Source: Plicaturopsis crispa FD-325 SS-3
Lineage: Eukaryota > Basidiomycota > Agaricomycetes > Amylocorticiales > Amylocorticiaceae
NCBI GenBank assembly: GCA_000827205.1
Contig: KN832555.1
Location: 918,893 to 982,892, forward strand
DNA: 64,000 nt
Direction: 5' to 3'
This document shows, piece by piece, positions 20,127 to 32,456 of this stretch. Every line of letters begins with the position of its first letter. Positions within the stretch are counted from its first letter, which is position 1. The notes under the pieces were generated by a model, which worked only from the letters and a program-made list of their open reading frames with translations, made no database searches and had not been told where the DNA came from. The translations under genes and the position numbers were made by a program.

Positions 20127-22583
20127 ATGTCTTCCGTCGCAGCCCCTCCGAGCACCTACCCATCCCTCGATTCGCGGTCTTCGGAGTCGACGGTGACCAA
20201 CGAAAAGCTCACAGCAAACACCAATCCTCCTCTCGGTCTTGTGCCGGAATGGTTGGACGAAAAACGGGCGCCAAAGCTGTCGATATTTCGGCTTTTAATG
20301 GCGCACATAGGGTAGATACATCCAATTGACGAGGCTGGACCGTCGTTGATCATGATATTACAGCGCGGCTTTGGCGTTATTCCTCGCTACAACAGATGCA
20401 GTAAGCATATCATTCAGTTTTGTCAAGATTCGCAGGTTCGCTAACCCATACGTCACCTGTGAAGACCATCGTCTCCACCAGTCTTCCGACCATCACCAGT
20501 GACCTCGCAGCTTCTGAAACTCAGTACACTTGGGTCGGAGTATCCTATATGCTTACGCAGACCGCCTTCCAGCCGCTTTACGGGAAGATATCGGACCTGG
20601 TTGGCCGCACGGTTCGTTTGACGTTAATTTGATCTCACCATCATTAATGCTGATTCGTCCTTGTAGACAGTCCTGTACGGCAGTATGGCTATGTGAGTCT
20701 AAATGTTTAGTTGTGAGAACGTTATGCTTATTTCTTCTACAGCTTCGCGGCTGGGTCACTTCTATGCGGGGCAGCCCAGACGATTACTTGGCTTATAATC
20801 GCACGAGCGGTAGCCGGCATAGGTGGTGGTGGCATTGTCAGCTCCGTTTGGGTGATAACCTCAGAAATAGTCGAAGTCCAAAGCCGCGCAAAATGGAGCC
20901 AAGCATTGAGTGTCACCTGGGCATGCTCTGCTGTCGCTGGGCCGCTCCTGGGAGGCTTTTTTAGTAACACAAAGTCTCTCAGCTGGCGATGGGCATGTAC
21001 GTGTCTGATTTGTCCGACCACGCATCAACTCCTAACCCTGCATCTAGTCTATCTCAACGTGCCCGTGTGTTTCGTAGCCCTCGTGGTACTCTTGATATCG
21101 CTTCGTAACGTACACTTGGGAAGGCCCAAGAGTGCGTCGTGGAGAGCGCTCGGCCAAAAGTTTGATTTCATTGGACTGTAAGTGCGGTTGACTTTACTAC
21201 AAGGCACCATCTCTCACACGCTTTTTTTTGTCACTATAGATTACTCTTCATGACTGGAACCAGCAGCATTGTCGTTGGCTTTAGTTTTGCCGCTGATTAT
21301 GGCTGTAAGTTTGCTCTCTCGTCCTGTGGAAGATTACGTCTGGACGCACATCACAGGGACTGCACCCTTGACGCTGACGCTCATAATACTGGGCATCGTT
21401 ATCCTGATCTGCGGCGGATTCTACGAGTTACGCACGAAAAGAGAAGCACTCTTTCCCCGCGCTATTTTCAACAATTTGACAACCGGTAAGAAGATGAAAG
21501 CTAAGTTGCGGGAAACTCAGCTGAGATTTTCGACAGGTATAATCCTGGTCGTCACCTTCCTCCATAACTTTGCGTTTAACGCCGGGACATTCTATCTTGC
21601 CCTCTATTTCCAAGTACGTGAGGCCCGCGTGATAACGGACGTTGGCTAATGTTGTACACAGGCGGCTAATGGGTCCACGCCGCTCCAGGCAGGCTTGCTG
21701 ATGCTACCTTATTCCCTCGGGTCGTCATTGGCCTCTATGCCAGCCGCATGGTTTATTGGATTATGGCAAAAGAAGACCAAGGACATGAGTGGCCAAAAAT
21801 GGGTGATATGTACGGGGCTTATCTTAGCGGCCCTGGGATTCGGTACGTCTCGGTGCTAATTCCTTCTAGTGATTGCACCTGAACACCTTCGCTCACTAGG
21901 TCTACTCATCTTGCTTCATGAGAACTCCCCCAGCGCATTGCAAGCAGTATTTCCCCTTATCGCTGGCGCTGGGCTGGGGATGCTGTTCCACGCCCCATAC
22001 CAAGTCTTCACAAAAGCTCTCAAGCCCCAAGAAATTGCGACCGGCACGAGTGCCTTTTTTCTAGTCCGCTTCACCGGAGCAACTATAGGTTTGGTACGTT
22101 TGAAATTATGCCCTGATTCACCATGCGCGAATTGACGTGTGCGTAGTCCGTTGCCGGAGCAATATTCTACGGAAGGCTTCAGTCCCATTTGCCAGCGGAC
22201 TACCAGTTTACTGGCTCGTCGTCTTCGATCGACTGGCATTCCCTGCATGACCTCGAACCGTTGGAACTGCGATCACAAGTTTTGCACGTTGTATCGTCAG
22301 CAATTCAGGTAAGCTCAAGCGATCTTGATGTTTATTCTTCTACAGCTAACTGTTTAATCACAGGCTGTTTGGCTAGTGTGCGCTCCCTGTCTTGGCGTTG
22401 CGTTGGTGCGAATGTTCTCAGACTCAAGTATGGGATACAACTCATATTTCTGCCTCTCTCTAGGCCATATCGGCCTTTCTCAGGATCCACCCTATGGACA
22501 ATCATACCGACGATTCTACATCGTCGCAAACAAAAGAATCTCCTCGGACGGAGTTTCAGTCTGCTCAGGCAGCAACCGCATGA
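20127..22583 (+). CDS. MFS multidrug exporter, DHA2 (14-TM) type
   Basis: A proton-driven plasma-membrane exporter of the drug:H+ antiporter-2 family. The soluble N terminus (MSSVAAPPSTYPSL...) is followed by membrane segments. TM1 onward contains STSLPTITSDLAASETQYTW, then the family motif A loop PLYGKISDLVGRT and the motif C-like SAVAGPLLGGFFS. Further hydrophobic segments run to VCAPCLGVAL. I count about ten exons, all phase-consistent. The last junction is easy to misread: the donor GTGCGA follows GVAL, joining AISAFLRIHPMDN and a Ser/Thr-rich cytosolic tail that ends FQSAQAATA at 22583. There is no biosynthetic cluster next to it, so the substrate is unknown. Confidence 0.88.
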
Positions 22584-24439
22584 CCTTGTAATGAATGCAT
22601 TCTCTCTTTCCTATCACTGGACATTATTATCGGACTCAACGCACTCGTGTTTTACAAAAGATCACTGCACTTACTATTAGACATCATGTATTTGCGCCAC
22701 TGTGTGTGTATTAGACGGAATTGGATAGAGAGCTTTCCCCCTCCCCGTGCGTCTTCTCGATGCGGATGGCGACGGCGTTCCGGCGTCCTCAGGCCACGTT
22801 CCTCGACATGTAATCCGACGAGCGGTTTTCTTTGCAGCGGTACAACAAATGTATAGGCCCAGATTGCGCAGCAATGAACACAATACTGGACAGATTGCGT
22901 CAATGGTATTGATTCATTTCGGCGATTTTGCCAATGGAAGCTGGATTTGACTTGAACTTGACCATCAACGGAAACAGCCTCGTTTAATTGCAACAGGCCA
23001 ACTGTATCGACAGAAGATACGGCGACGGCTTTCGCAGGCCTGTGACTGGACCTCGCTTGCGGCAGCATCTCGCGAAGCACCGTCCGGACCAATCAGCAGA
23101 AAGGCAACGCTGGGAATGGTGGTAATGAGGACTTGCCAAAAGCGAATCTGCGTGAGCGAGTGCCCATGCCTAGTCACAGAAAACGGACTCGATGGAGTAG
23201 ACATTGTCTCGCAGATCCTCCCACAGGACCCTGCATCACGTACGCGGTCCCCCCGCCGTGACCTGGATGCTGCAAACAGTCGCGTAGACCCCTCGACAAG
23301 TGTCTCGTGCTCTGTCGAAAATGGACGTCTCGCCTGCGGACTTTTGGCTGGGCGGAACTTGACCTGTTCTTCTGGGAGGCTGGAATCACGAACCACGAAG
23401 CGGCCTGAGCGATATAGTGCGTCCGGTGAGAAAAGACGCGCCTGCCCTCCAATGACCGCCCGTGGAAGGAGCGGTGCTTCTGCAACTCAGTATCGAGGAC
23501 GGAGAGCAATGCTATGTGGGTCCATTAGCGAGGCACCGTGAAAAATATCAGTCTTTACGTACCTGTGCATTTGTAGTCCCGGACTTTGGATGAGTGGGCA
23601 TTAGGTGGATGGTCAAGAACTTATGCAAAAAGGGCATAGTGCAAGCTGTCAACCAATGCAAGTCTTCAGGTGACAGTGCAAGGCTGTAGACAGGAGGCTC
23701 TGAAGGAGAAGGCTATGTTCCGGGACGGTGTCTGCTATAAAAAAGATGCATCTTGATGGCATAACCGTTAGAGCGCATTTCGCGGGAAGGGCTCAGCCTC
23801 CGAGTCAAAAGAGACAACCTCGCTATGCGCCCGAGCTGCCAGGTAGCGTATGTCCTGGGATTTGCCTTATTTTAATATGCATCATGATCCAGCAGACAAT
23901 GACGATACTTGCCTTGCGAAGCGGTCAACACAACTTGAAGTTCGTGCCACCTTGAATACATACGGTAAGTCCGCGTCACCGTGGCACGACAGACAGCGAC
24001 AGGTAGTCTGGGAACAGCCTGAGGCCCGATGATTATCGCATCGTACAGTTATGTACACCATGGAAGAGCACTGCGCAAGGTGATTTCCTGATCAGCGTCC
24101 GTGCTTGAATAGGGTAAAAGTGCGATACTTTGCGGCACGCACGATTCGGCTTCCCATGGAGGGCCCAGGGTCTTCATATCTGCATCGCTATGGAGGTACG
24201 TATCTGTGTACCCGTCCCAGACGTTTCCTGTGCGATTCAAAGAGGAATGAAGACGGTCAATGGTGTCTATCTTGACTGCCAGTATTTTGGTCGCAAATTT
24301 GTTAGAGTTTTGAGTCCGATAAACTGATATGATCTTGCTTCCGCCCACTGCCGTCTTGCAGCGCTCCTTGCTCACACGACCTTATCTTGCAAAGTCTTTC
24401 TTCGCTCTTAGGGCTATCCGAGAACGCTATCGGTTTAGT
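22584..24439. other. 1.9-kb stretch without a resolved gene
   Basis: No recognisable gene. On the minus strand between about 23560 and 22700 there are overlapping open segments, one with a hydrophobic helix (FWQVLITTIPSVAFLLI) and a plausible start exon with donor GTACGT near 23560. They might be an unrecognised or decayed gene, but I could not assemble a consistent reading. The right third is the promoter of choline kinase. Confidence 0.35.
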
Positions 24440-26037
24440 ATGATATCTCCTAGCAATGCCCTTCATTTACCAACTACGATGACCACCGCAGGAGAGATAC
24501 CACCTTTCCTTGCAAACCAGTCGTCGACCACTTCCTTGCGATCTGGTCGTTTGACAGCGACGGTTCCGTCTACGAATTCTCGCTCGTCATCTACGTCGTC
24601 GATTCCGTTTGCAGATGGAGAAGTCGACGTTGTGACGGAGGAGGGCTTGCGCCATTCGCCAATAAAATTGGAAGCACGGTGAGGTTTTTCACACTGTCAT
24701 ATCTATCGCTTTATAGCCCCTGATGCTAGCCATGGCAAGTTGACGGGAACATCGGCCATGGCATGTACATTGGGATCACTAGACATTCAGAATCTGGCTA
24801 ACGTACGCTCTTGCTTTTTGAAACCAGGAAATACAAGTCACTGGGCTTTGCTACCAATCTATTGGACATAGTCGGTGGGCTGCAGATATCCTCTTGGAGG
24901 AATGCGGGCATCGAGGCATCTGAGGTCAAGATCGTCAAAGTCGCTGGGTCTCTCACCAACGCTGTCTTTTTTGTCTCCTGCTCCAAGCCTCATACGCCCA
25001 CTCTCCTCCTTCGGATATACGGACCATCCTCCGGAGAACTCATATCCCGGCCACGAGAGCTCCATACCCTCCATGTACTCTCGTCCCAGTACCACATCGG
25101 CCCAAAGGTCTACGGCACCTTCGAGAACGGCAGAGTCGAAGAATACTTCGATTCGACCACCCTGACAGCCGCTGACTTGCGGAATCCGCAAATAAGTCGG
25201 TGGATCGGTGCGCGGATGGCAGAACTGCACTTCGTTGACATCGAAGCGGTCGAGGAGACGTCTCCGGAAACGCAGGGAGAAGGAAGGGGCTGGGAAATTG
25301 GTGCGACGAAGAATGTCAGATCCTGGGTCAAAGTGGCTCGGGAAGTTCTTGCGCTGCCGGCGGTCTCAGCAGCCAACCGGAAAGCGTTGGATTTGGATGC
25401 GTTTATTCTCGACTGGGAGAAATACACGCAATGGCTGACGGCGTTTGAGCGCGCCAACGGTGTCAGCCCGCGCGTATATGCGCACAACGACGCGCAGTAC
25501 GGCAACCTTTTGCGGTTGACGAACGTCAAACCTGGCACCCCTGAGCACCGTCAGGTTCGGCGTCCAACTCATCTTCCCTTTTGTTTCACCTCTAACTCTT
25601 CCCCCCTTACATAGATCATTGTCGTCGATTTCGAATACGCCTCCCCGAACCCCGCTGCGTTTGACATCGCGAACCACTTCCATGAGTGGACCGCGAACTA
25701 CCACTCGTCGACCCCGCACATCCTTGACGCGGCCCTATACCCGACGCCCGCAGAGCGCAGCAACTTCTACGCCGCATACCTAGAGCACTCGCTCGCGCCC
25801 CCGTCCCTGGGCGCGGTCGCCGTCAGCGGCGAGATGCTGGCGCAGGAGGCGCAGGTGCTCGAGGCGCGAGTGCGCGCGTGGAGTCCTGCGTCCCACGCGA
25901 TGTGGGCTGTGTGGGGCATCGTGCAGGCGCGGGAGGACGTAGAGGGGGCCGTGAGCGAGCCCGAGTTCGATTATATTGGCTACGCTAAGTGTCGGATGGA
26001 GGGGTTCAGGCGGGAAATTAGCCTGCTTGGGTTATGA
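24440..26037 (+). CDS. choline/ethanolamine kinase
   Basis: Phosphorylates choline (or ethanolamine) with ATP, the first step of the Kennedy pathway to phosphatidylcholine. Three exons, with introns 24679-24827 and 25555-25614. Exon 1 encodes a Ser/Thr-rich N-terminal extension. The kinase core shows the nucleotide-binding VAGSLTNAVFFVS, the Brenner motif HNDAQYGNLL with the catalytic Asp, and the choline-kinase motif VVDFEYASPNPAAFDIANHF. The C terminus has the Trp-rich helices (SHAMWAVWGIVQAR) and EFDYIGYAKCR common to this family. The start is MISPSN at 24440; a second Met at 24479 is possible. Choline versus ethanolamine preference cannot be told. Confidence 0.92.
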
Positions 26038-26754
26038 TTCTAACGACGCAGGCTACGATTTTAACGACGCATTCACTAACATTATCCTGGTATAGACTGC
26101 AGTTGGAATTTATCATGTACTTATGCTTTATTCCGATAAATCATCGTCTTTTAAGGGCTTTACAACCTATGACACTCTGACGCACCAGTGACGTGGACGA
26201 CCAATATGCTATACCGACAAGCTCATACTGTGTATCCGCATGCGACATAGGGAGCAGGATGTTATGCTCATACCGCCTCACTTTCAGATGTGTTGTAAGT
26301 ACGACCACCAAGCTGTGTTCCAAGTCACCGAATATATTGAATTGAGATGAAATAAAAACATGTTTGCGGTTGACGACGACAGATGCGATGCAAAGAGGTA
26401 GCTGTATGGTACCCCGGTATTGACAATCAAGAGAATAAGTCAGAGAAACAGATTGAAGCCCTGAAAGATTTGGGGGTGTTCGTTAGGGGGAAAGGGACGA
26501 TGAGGGCGGACGATTAGAATTCGGGATAGAAAACAGCGGGCAGAGAAAGTGGCGAAAAATGCATGACAGAGATCCTGGAATGATACAAAAACAAGGGGGC
26601 AGTCGGGGTGAGAGAGGGGATGACTAGAATGTCCGGCCAGGCGGCAGCAGTCAACGAAAAATCAAGAAAGCCCGAAAGGAAACTCGGCACGTCCGCGTTC
26701 CATGGTCATCAGCAGTGTGGAAACCATGATAGTTAGTCGGTGGTCGGTCGGTGA
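26038..26754. other. convergent 3' UTRs
   Basis: This lies between the converging choline kinase (+) and CCCH protein (-) genes. It is AT-richer and has no coding signal. Confidence 0.5.
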
Positions 26755-29192
26755 TTAGACCCACGCCTTCTCGTTGAGGCGGGAGGAGCCGACAGCGAGC
26801 TCAGAGGTCGACCACGGCGAGTTGTTGTGCATGGCTTCGCCACCCGGGCTCGAGGTGTTCGGGTAGGGGGAGGGCGCGGCGAGATGACTGCCCCGAGCGA
26901 TGCTACCCCAGTTGCCAGCGCTACCCGATCGAGCGTGACCACGCCCGACTGAGGACCCACTCAGGCTGTTCTCGTTGGAGGAGTGCGGGAACGCCGACTG
27001 GATCGACACATTGGGGGAGGTGTTGTAGTTGGCGTTGACGTTCGAACCATTCGACGGCGTCTTGTTGTGCAGACGCTGCTGCTAGAAAGTCGCTTTCAAC
27101 ATGGGGAAGCATCAACATAGCGACTCAACGTACCTGGTTATACCCGACGATGTCTACCCTCGAGTTGTTGTACCGACCCAGGTCGGGGCCAGCGGTTACT
27201 GGCGCAGGGGACTTGGCAGACGCCTGCTCCTGGTTCGGGAGCATCAAGCCGTTGTTGCTAGCAAAGGACGGGTACGCCGACTTGTTTTGCTTGACGGACG
27301 CCTTGTCGAGGGCGGAGGTGTCCACCCTCAACGATCCAGTCGGGGGACGCGCGTTGAACTGGAAGCCGTTCGATGGCGGGCTCATGTCTACAGGAGTATT
27401 GTTATTAGTGCCGGTGCCAGCGGTCATATCCTGGCTGCGCCGCGCAGAGATCCGTGCGAGCAGAGAGATCGATGCATCGGGATCGCTGTTAGTGCTCATC
27501 GACCGCGCACGGCCATCAACTTGAGGAGGGGGAGGAGCACCGTCGGCGCCGGGGGGAGCACCGGATGCCGGAAGCTCCGTATGGATGAAGCAGCAGCGTT
27601 TGCCATAGGGGCACGATCCAGACACCCAGAACGTCTGCAAAGAGCAACAAAAGTTAGACGCAGACCATCCAGGCGATCACCGCACTACGCACCCTGCAGA
27701 TCTCCGTCTTGTATTTGGGGTGACGGGCGACTTTGCGCAGCTCTTCCTCGCCGTGGGCGAACTGGCACTTGGCGCCGTAGCGGCATGTGCCCTTCTCTTC
27801 CCAGCTCCTGCACAGCTCCGTTTTGTATAGCCCCAACTTGCGATTGTTCGCGCTCGGCCCATTGCCCGTGGGACTTCCGGATCCGACCTGAAGGCCGGGG
27901 CCACCCATAGCGATGTCCATGCCCATGGACTGCGGTACGACAGCATATTGTCCAGTGTAGGGGGACTGAAGCCGAGCCATAGGCATATCGGGTGGATACC
28001 CTTCACGCGCCCCATAGAATTGGTTCGCGTACAGCGACATTGCCTGAGGCGGGCCCATAGCGGGGCCGAACATTCCTGGTCCCGGAGGACCAAAAGCCTG
28101 CATGTTCCCGCTCAGCAGTGCCATGGCTGTGGCGTCGCGGATGTTGGAGGGGTCGGACGCAGAATGTTGATGACCTGCCCGGAACACGTTGTGCTGCTGC
28201 TGCACGCGGGTGACCGCGGGATGATGACCCTCGTGCGGGGGAGCGAGCATCATGTCGTACAATTGCTGCGTGTTCCCCAAGGACAAGTGCGGGGTGTGGC
28301 CAACGGGGTAGCCAAGGTTTGTCGGACTCGGAAGAAGTCCCTGCGGGGCGAAGCCGCGAGCGGGCTGACGGTAGGGTAGGCTGGGAGCGATATTGGCGGG
28401 GCGGCCGGGTACAAACGCCGGCGCGCCTCCCCCTACGTTCTGCTGCCCGGGAGCGAGCGGGTTATAGTTCCTCTGTTGGATGTTGTAGTCTACCTGGAGC
28501 TCGTCGCCGCTGGGCGTGGGACCAGTTGCATGACCAGAGCGGTAATCATACTGCTGCTGCTGGACACGATTTTGATTCTGGTTCGAGAGCGAGGGATACG
28601 TCGGCTGGTCCGACGGGAACTGCTTGTCGTTGAGCCCTATGGTGTCGCGATACTGCGTCGACGACCACTGCTGATTCTCCACCTGGGGGGAGTTGCTGAC
28701 CGGGCCCTCACCAGCGTTCTGCAAGCGCCTGAGGTCCGCGGTCGACAGTCCACCGCTGAACGAATGGGGCCGTTCCTTGGCCTCGCCGTTGCCGACTTTG
28801 AGCGGAGAGTGCGATGGAGCACGCAGGGTGTTGCCCGTGGCGGAGTCATTGTTACTCGAGGCAGTAGTGTCCGTCGAGGAGCCGCGCGAGTGTGAGATGG
28901 TGATCTGGTGATCAGACGGGTGCTCAGACGAGTCGATACTGGTATCAGACGCCGTCTCGAGCGGGCTCGCCTCGTTGACCTGCACAACGGCCATCTTGTT
29001 TTTCGGCGGGGTGCGGATGGGTCCGCGCCCGTCGTCTGCAGAGTCGCCGTTGATCTTCAGTTTTACGATCTCGTCCGCGAGATCCCACTCAGGTGCAGCT
29101 GCCTCAGAGTCGACGAGTTGGCCGGTGCCGTTGAAGCGCCAGCGGGGCGCAGAGCTGTTGGTGCTCTCGGGCTGGGTAGTACGCGAAGGCAT
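26755..29192 (-). CDS. tandem CCCH zinc-finger mRNA-binding protein (TTP/Zfs1 type)
   Basis: A homologue of tristetraprolin, yeast Cth1/Cth2 and fission yeast Zfs1, which bind AU-rich elements and promote mRNA decay. A long first exon of about 500 codons carries a low-complexity N terminus rich in Gln, Asn, Pro and Gly. It ends inside the first finger pair. Finger 1 begins YKTELC and has Cys-x8-Cys-x5-Cys-x3-His spacing. Finger 2 begins YKTEIC, is split by an intron right after its CR, and has the same spacing. The fingers are 18 residues apart, the canonical TTP distance. The C terminus is Ser/Asn-rich and ends NEKAWV at 26755. Three exons. The fingers are complete, so RNA binding is expected; the targets are unknown. 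Confidence 0.93.
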
Positions 29193-30400
29193 GGTGCGTT
29201 TTGGAATGGGAGCTCTACGAATTGCTTCTGTAGGCGTGGGTAAATGCCAGAGCTAAAATGGATAGCGGCATGGTTAGCGCTGGAAAGGGCGATGCGTTAG
29301 CTGTGTGCGACGTACTTGGGGAACGTCTGCCTTGTTTGCTTTGGCGCTCGGTGTGAGGGCGATGGGGGAGAGGAGGAAGTCTTCCGAGTCTGTTGTCGTA
29401 GAGAAGAAACTTTTCGTTGCTGTCTGTGGAGTCGTGACTGCTTCGTGCATTTAAAACTGGGATGAGATGAGGATGAACATGCATACGAAGAGAGGCGACG
29501 CAGTCGCGACAAACACGTACCAGGATTAAAAAGTTATGATTTTTGTGTCCGGCGACGCTGGATGGATGATAAAGAAAGCGAGGATTGATGCACAAAGTAT
29601 GAGAGAATAATCAAGATGATGCAGGGCCGATGGTCGACGACGTTGAAGTGCAACGACGATACAGACTAGAGCGACGTTAAAGACGGATAGATAGCTGGGG
29701 CCGTGAACCGAGTTCTAGCACGCTTGTAGTCCGTTTTCGAGGAGAAACAAGACGGTGAAGCGGAAAAAGGCGCAAGATAGGTATAAAAAGTAGGAAAGCA
29801 GAGAGACGTGGGGCGTGAGGAGGTCGTGAGGAAGCGTGTAAGCTGGCTGGCTTGGTGCTTAGTGCGTGGCCAAAGCTCGACTGCTTTGTGCAATGTGACG
29901 GGCGAGATGATGGTGGTGAAGAGAGAAGAGAGATAGAGCTGGTGCGAGGCAGAGGGGAGGCCTGGCGGAACTTCGAGCTGACGGCCTTTTTGATGTGCAG
30001 CAACGTGTGCGGCGATTGCCAATTATTAATTAGATTGCCCCTCCGTTTTTCTTGCACGCTGAACAGGCGTGGGCCCCGAGTCTTCCAACGTATCGATGGC
30101 CTGGATAATTCTAGTCGAGCTGAGAGCGCTGAGAACAAGGGAATATGCGACCAGCCCTCCAAAAACCCAAGCTTTTTATGGCGCCAGCGGAGGATAGCCA
30201 CAGTTTCGTAACTTCGAAGTCTCCATTTCTGGCTAAGCACCGGCACACGACGACAGCGACAGCGACGAGGAGCTCGGACTCGTACAATAAATATACCACC
30301 TACAGCACCTACTACGAGTCTAGGGCCGCCGCAACACTCCCTCAATTTTGCTATGTTTTTTGTGTCCATTTACTACCGATTTTAAAAATCTGCTCTACAC
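29193..30400. other. upstream region of CCCH gene
   Basis: This is the promoter and probable long 5' leader of the CCCH gene. A 230-codon minus-strand frame (29677-30369) is open but Ser/Arg/Pro-biased and without motifs, so I do not call it. No other feature seen. Confidence 0.4.
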
Positions 30401-31440
30401 GTGTCAGAGGTGTATCATGGATGATATCAACAAACCGGTGTCGATTGATTTACCCTTGCTCGTTTGTTTTGACTCTCATATACGATCCTCGGCCCAGTGG
30501 AGCCCCGCAGTTTACCCCTCGACGGCGGCGGTGTTCGCATCGTTCTCGCAGGCGAGCTGCATCCTATGCGCTCGGGTCACGTCAGTATCAATGTGCCTTT
30601 GCGGCGTCGCCGTTTGTGACTCTCTGTGTGTCTTTCCAGAAGACAGACGTCAAACACGGAAGGCCAGCCTCAGAACGGCCGGGACGTCCTAACCCCAAAC
30701 TGCCGCACGTGTGACTATTCTGTCAAGGTCGCCTTTTATCCTCGGTTCGCCGATTTCACCCCGTCCGGGCCCAGCTCATCAGCCTCAGGCTCTCCTAGAC
30801 AATTCGCTTGCGGATCCCCTTGCCATCGACGTGGTATACAATGCACTCCATTTTTGTCCAGCCAACAAAGTCACTGACGCCTATCGTCGTCTGCGAGAAT
30901 ACAATTATAGCCTGCCATTCAATGTCGCCGTCGTGGGGTAAACAACAATATGCTTCCGTCGGCGTTCATCTAACTTCTTCGGCCTCGATGCCCATATCTG
31001 ATGTGATTTCGAGCCAGTGCTCATAATCATGTACAAGCCGCCCAGATCGCTTATGTCTTAGTACCGGCGCCTATGGGGCTTTGGGGCGCCTCCCCCTGCA
31101 CCCTGCATACCGTGCTCACACACTGCAGCCTGGCAATCAGAAACCCGCCTGGGTTAGACCCGCAACACGCACCCCCCCTCGATTTACGGAGTGTCGGCAG
31201 TGATGAAGCAAGACCGGCGCGGCTGCCTCGTGTTGACCACTGATCCGATGGGCATCCTGAGTTCCCAACATGGGAACAGAGAGGCGCCGGAGCGCTCGGG
31301 GACCATCTCAATTGTCTGCTTCGAGGCAACGACGCTGTCACCGGTAAAAAAATCCTTCGCGGGACATCCAGATCATCTCAGGCTCTCTGCCAGGCAGCCC
31401 GTGTATAGGCCTAGGACAGTGTCGGGATGAACGCGGCGGG
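30401..31440 (+). other. unresolved coding-like stretch, possible multi-exon gene
   Basis: Several plus-strand pieces look like protein but I could not join them. Near 30473-30580 a frame reads YTILGPVEPRSLPLDGGG and ends at a good GTCAGT donor. At about 30780-30935 another reads LADPLAIDVVYNALHFCPAN and ends PFNVAVVG at a possible GTAAAC donor. Near 31190-31342 a third reads KQDRRGCLVLTTDPMG. The stretch is GC-richer than the AT-rich 31.5-32.4 kb to its right. I recognise no domain. It may be a real orphan gene, a decayed gene, or chance. Confidence 0.25.
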
Positions 31441-32456
31441 ACGAGTTCTATGCTGTAGGCATGAATTACCGCCCGGGACGAGCGAAAACCGCGTAACATA
31501 TTCACCCCGGCAAGCGCGCGCGCCCGGCTAGCGCGATTACACTTCTATGCCAGGGACTGCGCTAGTATTGACGCGAATTAGACACAAAACAAAGCAAGCT
31601 GAGTGCGTGCGGGACACGCGAGGCAGGCGGCAAGAAAATAAGCTTCCTTTGTTACCTTGCCTTTTAAGGAAATATGTGTTTAACATTCAAAGTCCGCGAA
31701 CATGCAACGTCGGGGGAAATCTACTCACCTCTGCCTCGCCGTTTGCGACAGACGACGGCCCGACAAATATACTCATAGCTCTCCTGTGCATTGTTTCCGC
31801 TGATATATCTAGCCATGGAATAAACTGTTACTGAGTTTTATCGATTTTTATCACTGTGCTGCTGTATTTCTACCGCAGGTCCGCACTCAGCGGCGGCACA
31901 GAGCGGGCGGCTTGAATCGCTATACGAGACCAAACTCATCGGCGGAATAAATCATCAAGCCGCTAAAACGATGCAAAGCATCTCATATCGATATCAGATA
32001 TAATTCTTGCGAGGATATGTAAGTTCTCCGAGTCATCTCATCAGAGGCCGTATCGATCTCACGCTATGTATGCATGTACGTTCTATGTAACGCAACATCC
32101 GGATAAATCGACCCAGTATGCAACGCGGAAACACATAGAAGAGCTGTGTATGTTCTGGAAACCCACATTTATACCAATCTGGACAACATGCGTTGGACAT
32201 GCGACTGCACGAGTCACCATCCGATAAAACCATGCATCGCGACGCCACTCATCTTGAGCGTGTCTGCCCGAGGGACGCTGATTAATGATTGCCCGAGAGT
32301 AGAATGTATTCTATTGTGTAGCGCTCTGCTAGTACAAAATATTCGATTTGGTTCACTAATTACAGTCAGCTAAAGATACAACGATGGTGAGAGGGAAAGA
32401 AAGCTATAATGCCAACGGTGCATGTGGTCGGGAGATGAACAGGCTTGCGAGTACGG
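31441..32456. other. AT-rich intergenic region, no gene seen
   Basis: AT-rich sequence between the unresolved stretch and the 3' end of BLM10 copy 1. I find no coding pattern, RNA gene or repeat. Confidence 0.45.

Noticed and set aside
27101-27910. 269-codon plus-strand frame
   Set aside because: It is antisense to the CCCH gene, with Arg-rich composition typical of a shadow frame.
29677-30369. 230-codon minus-strand frame upstream of the CCCH gene
   Set aside because: Composition is Ser/Arg/Pro-biased with no domain, and it lies in the promoter or leader region.
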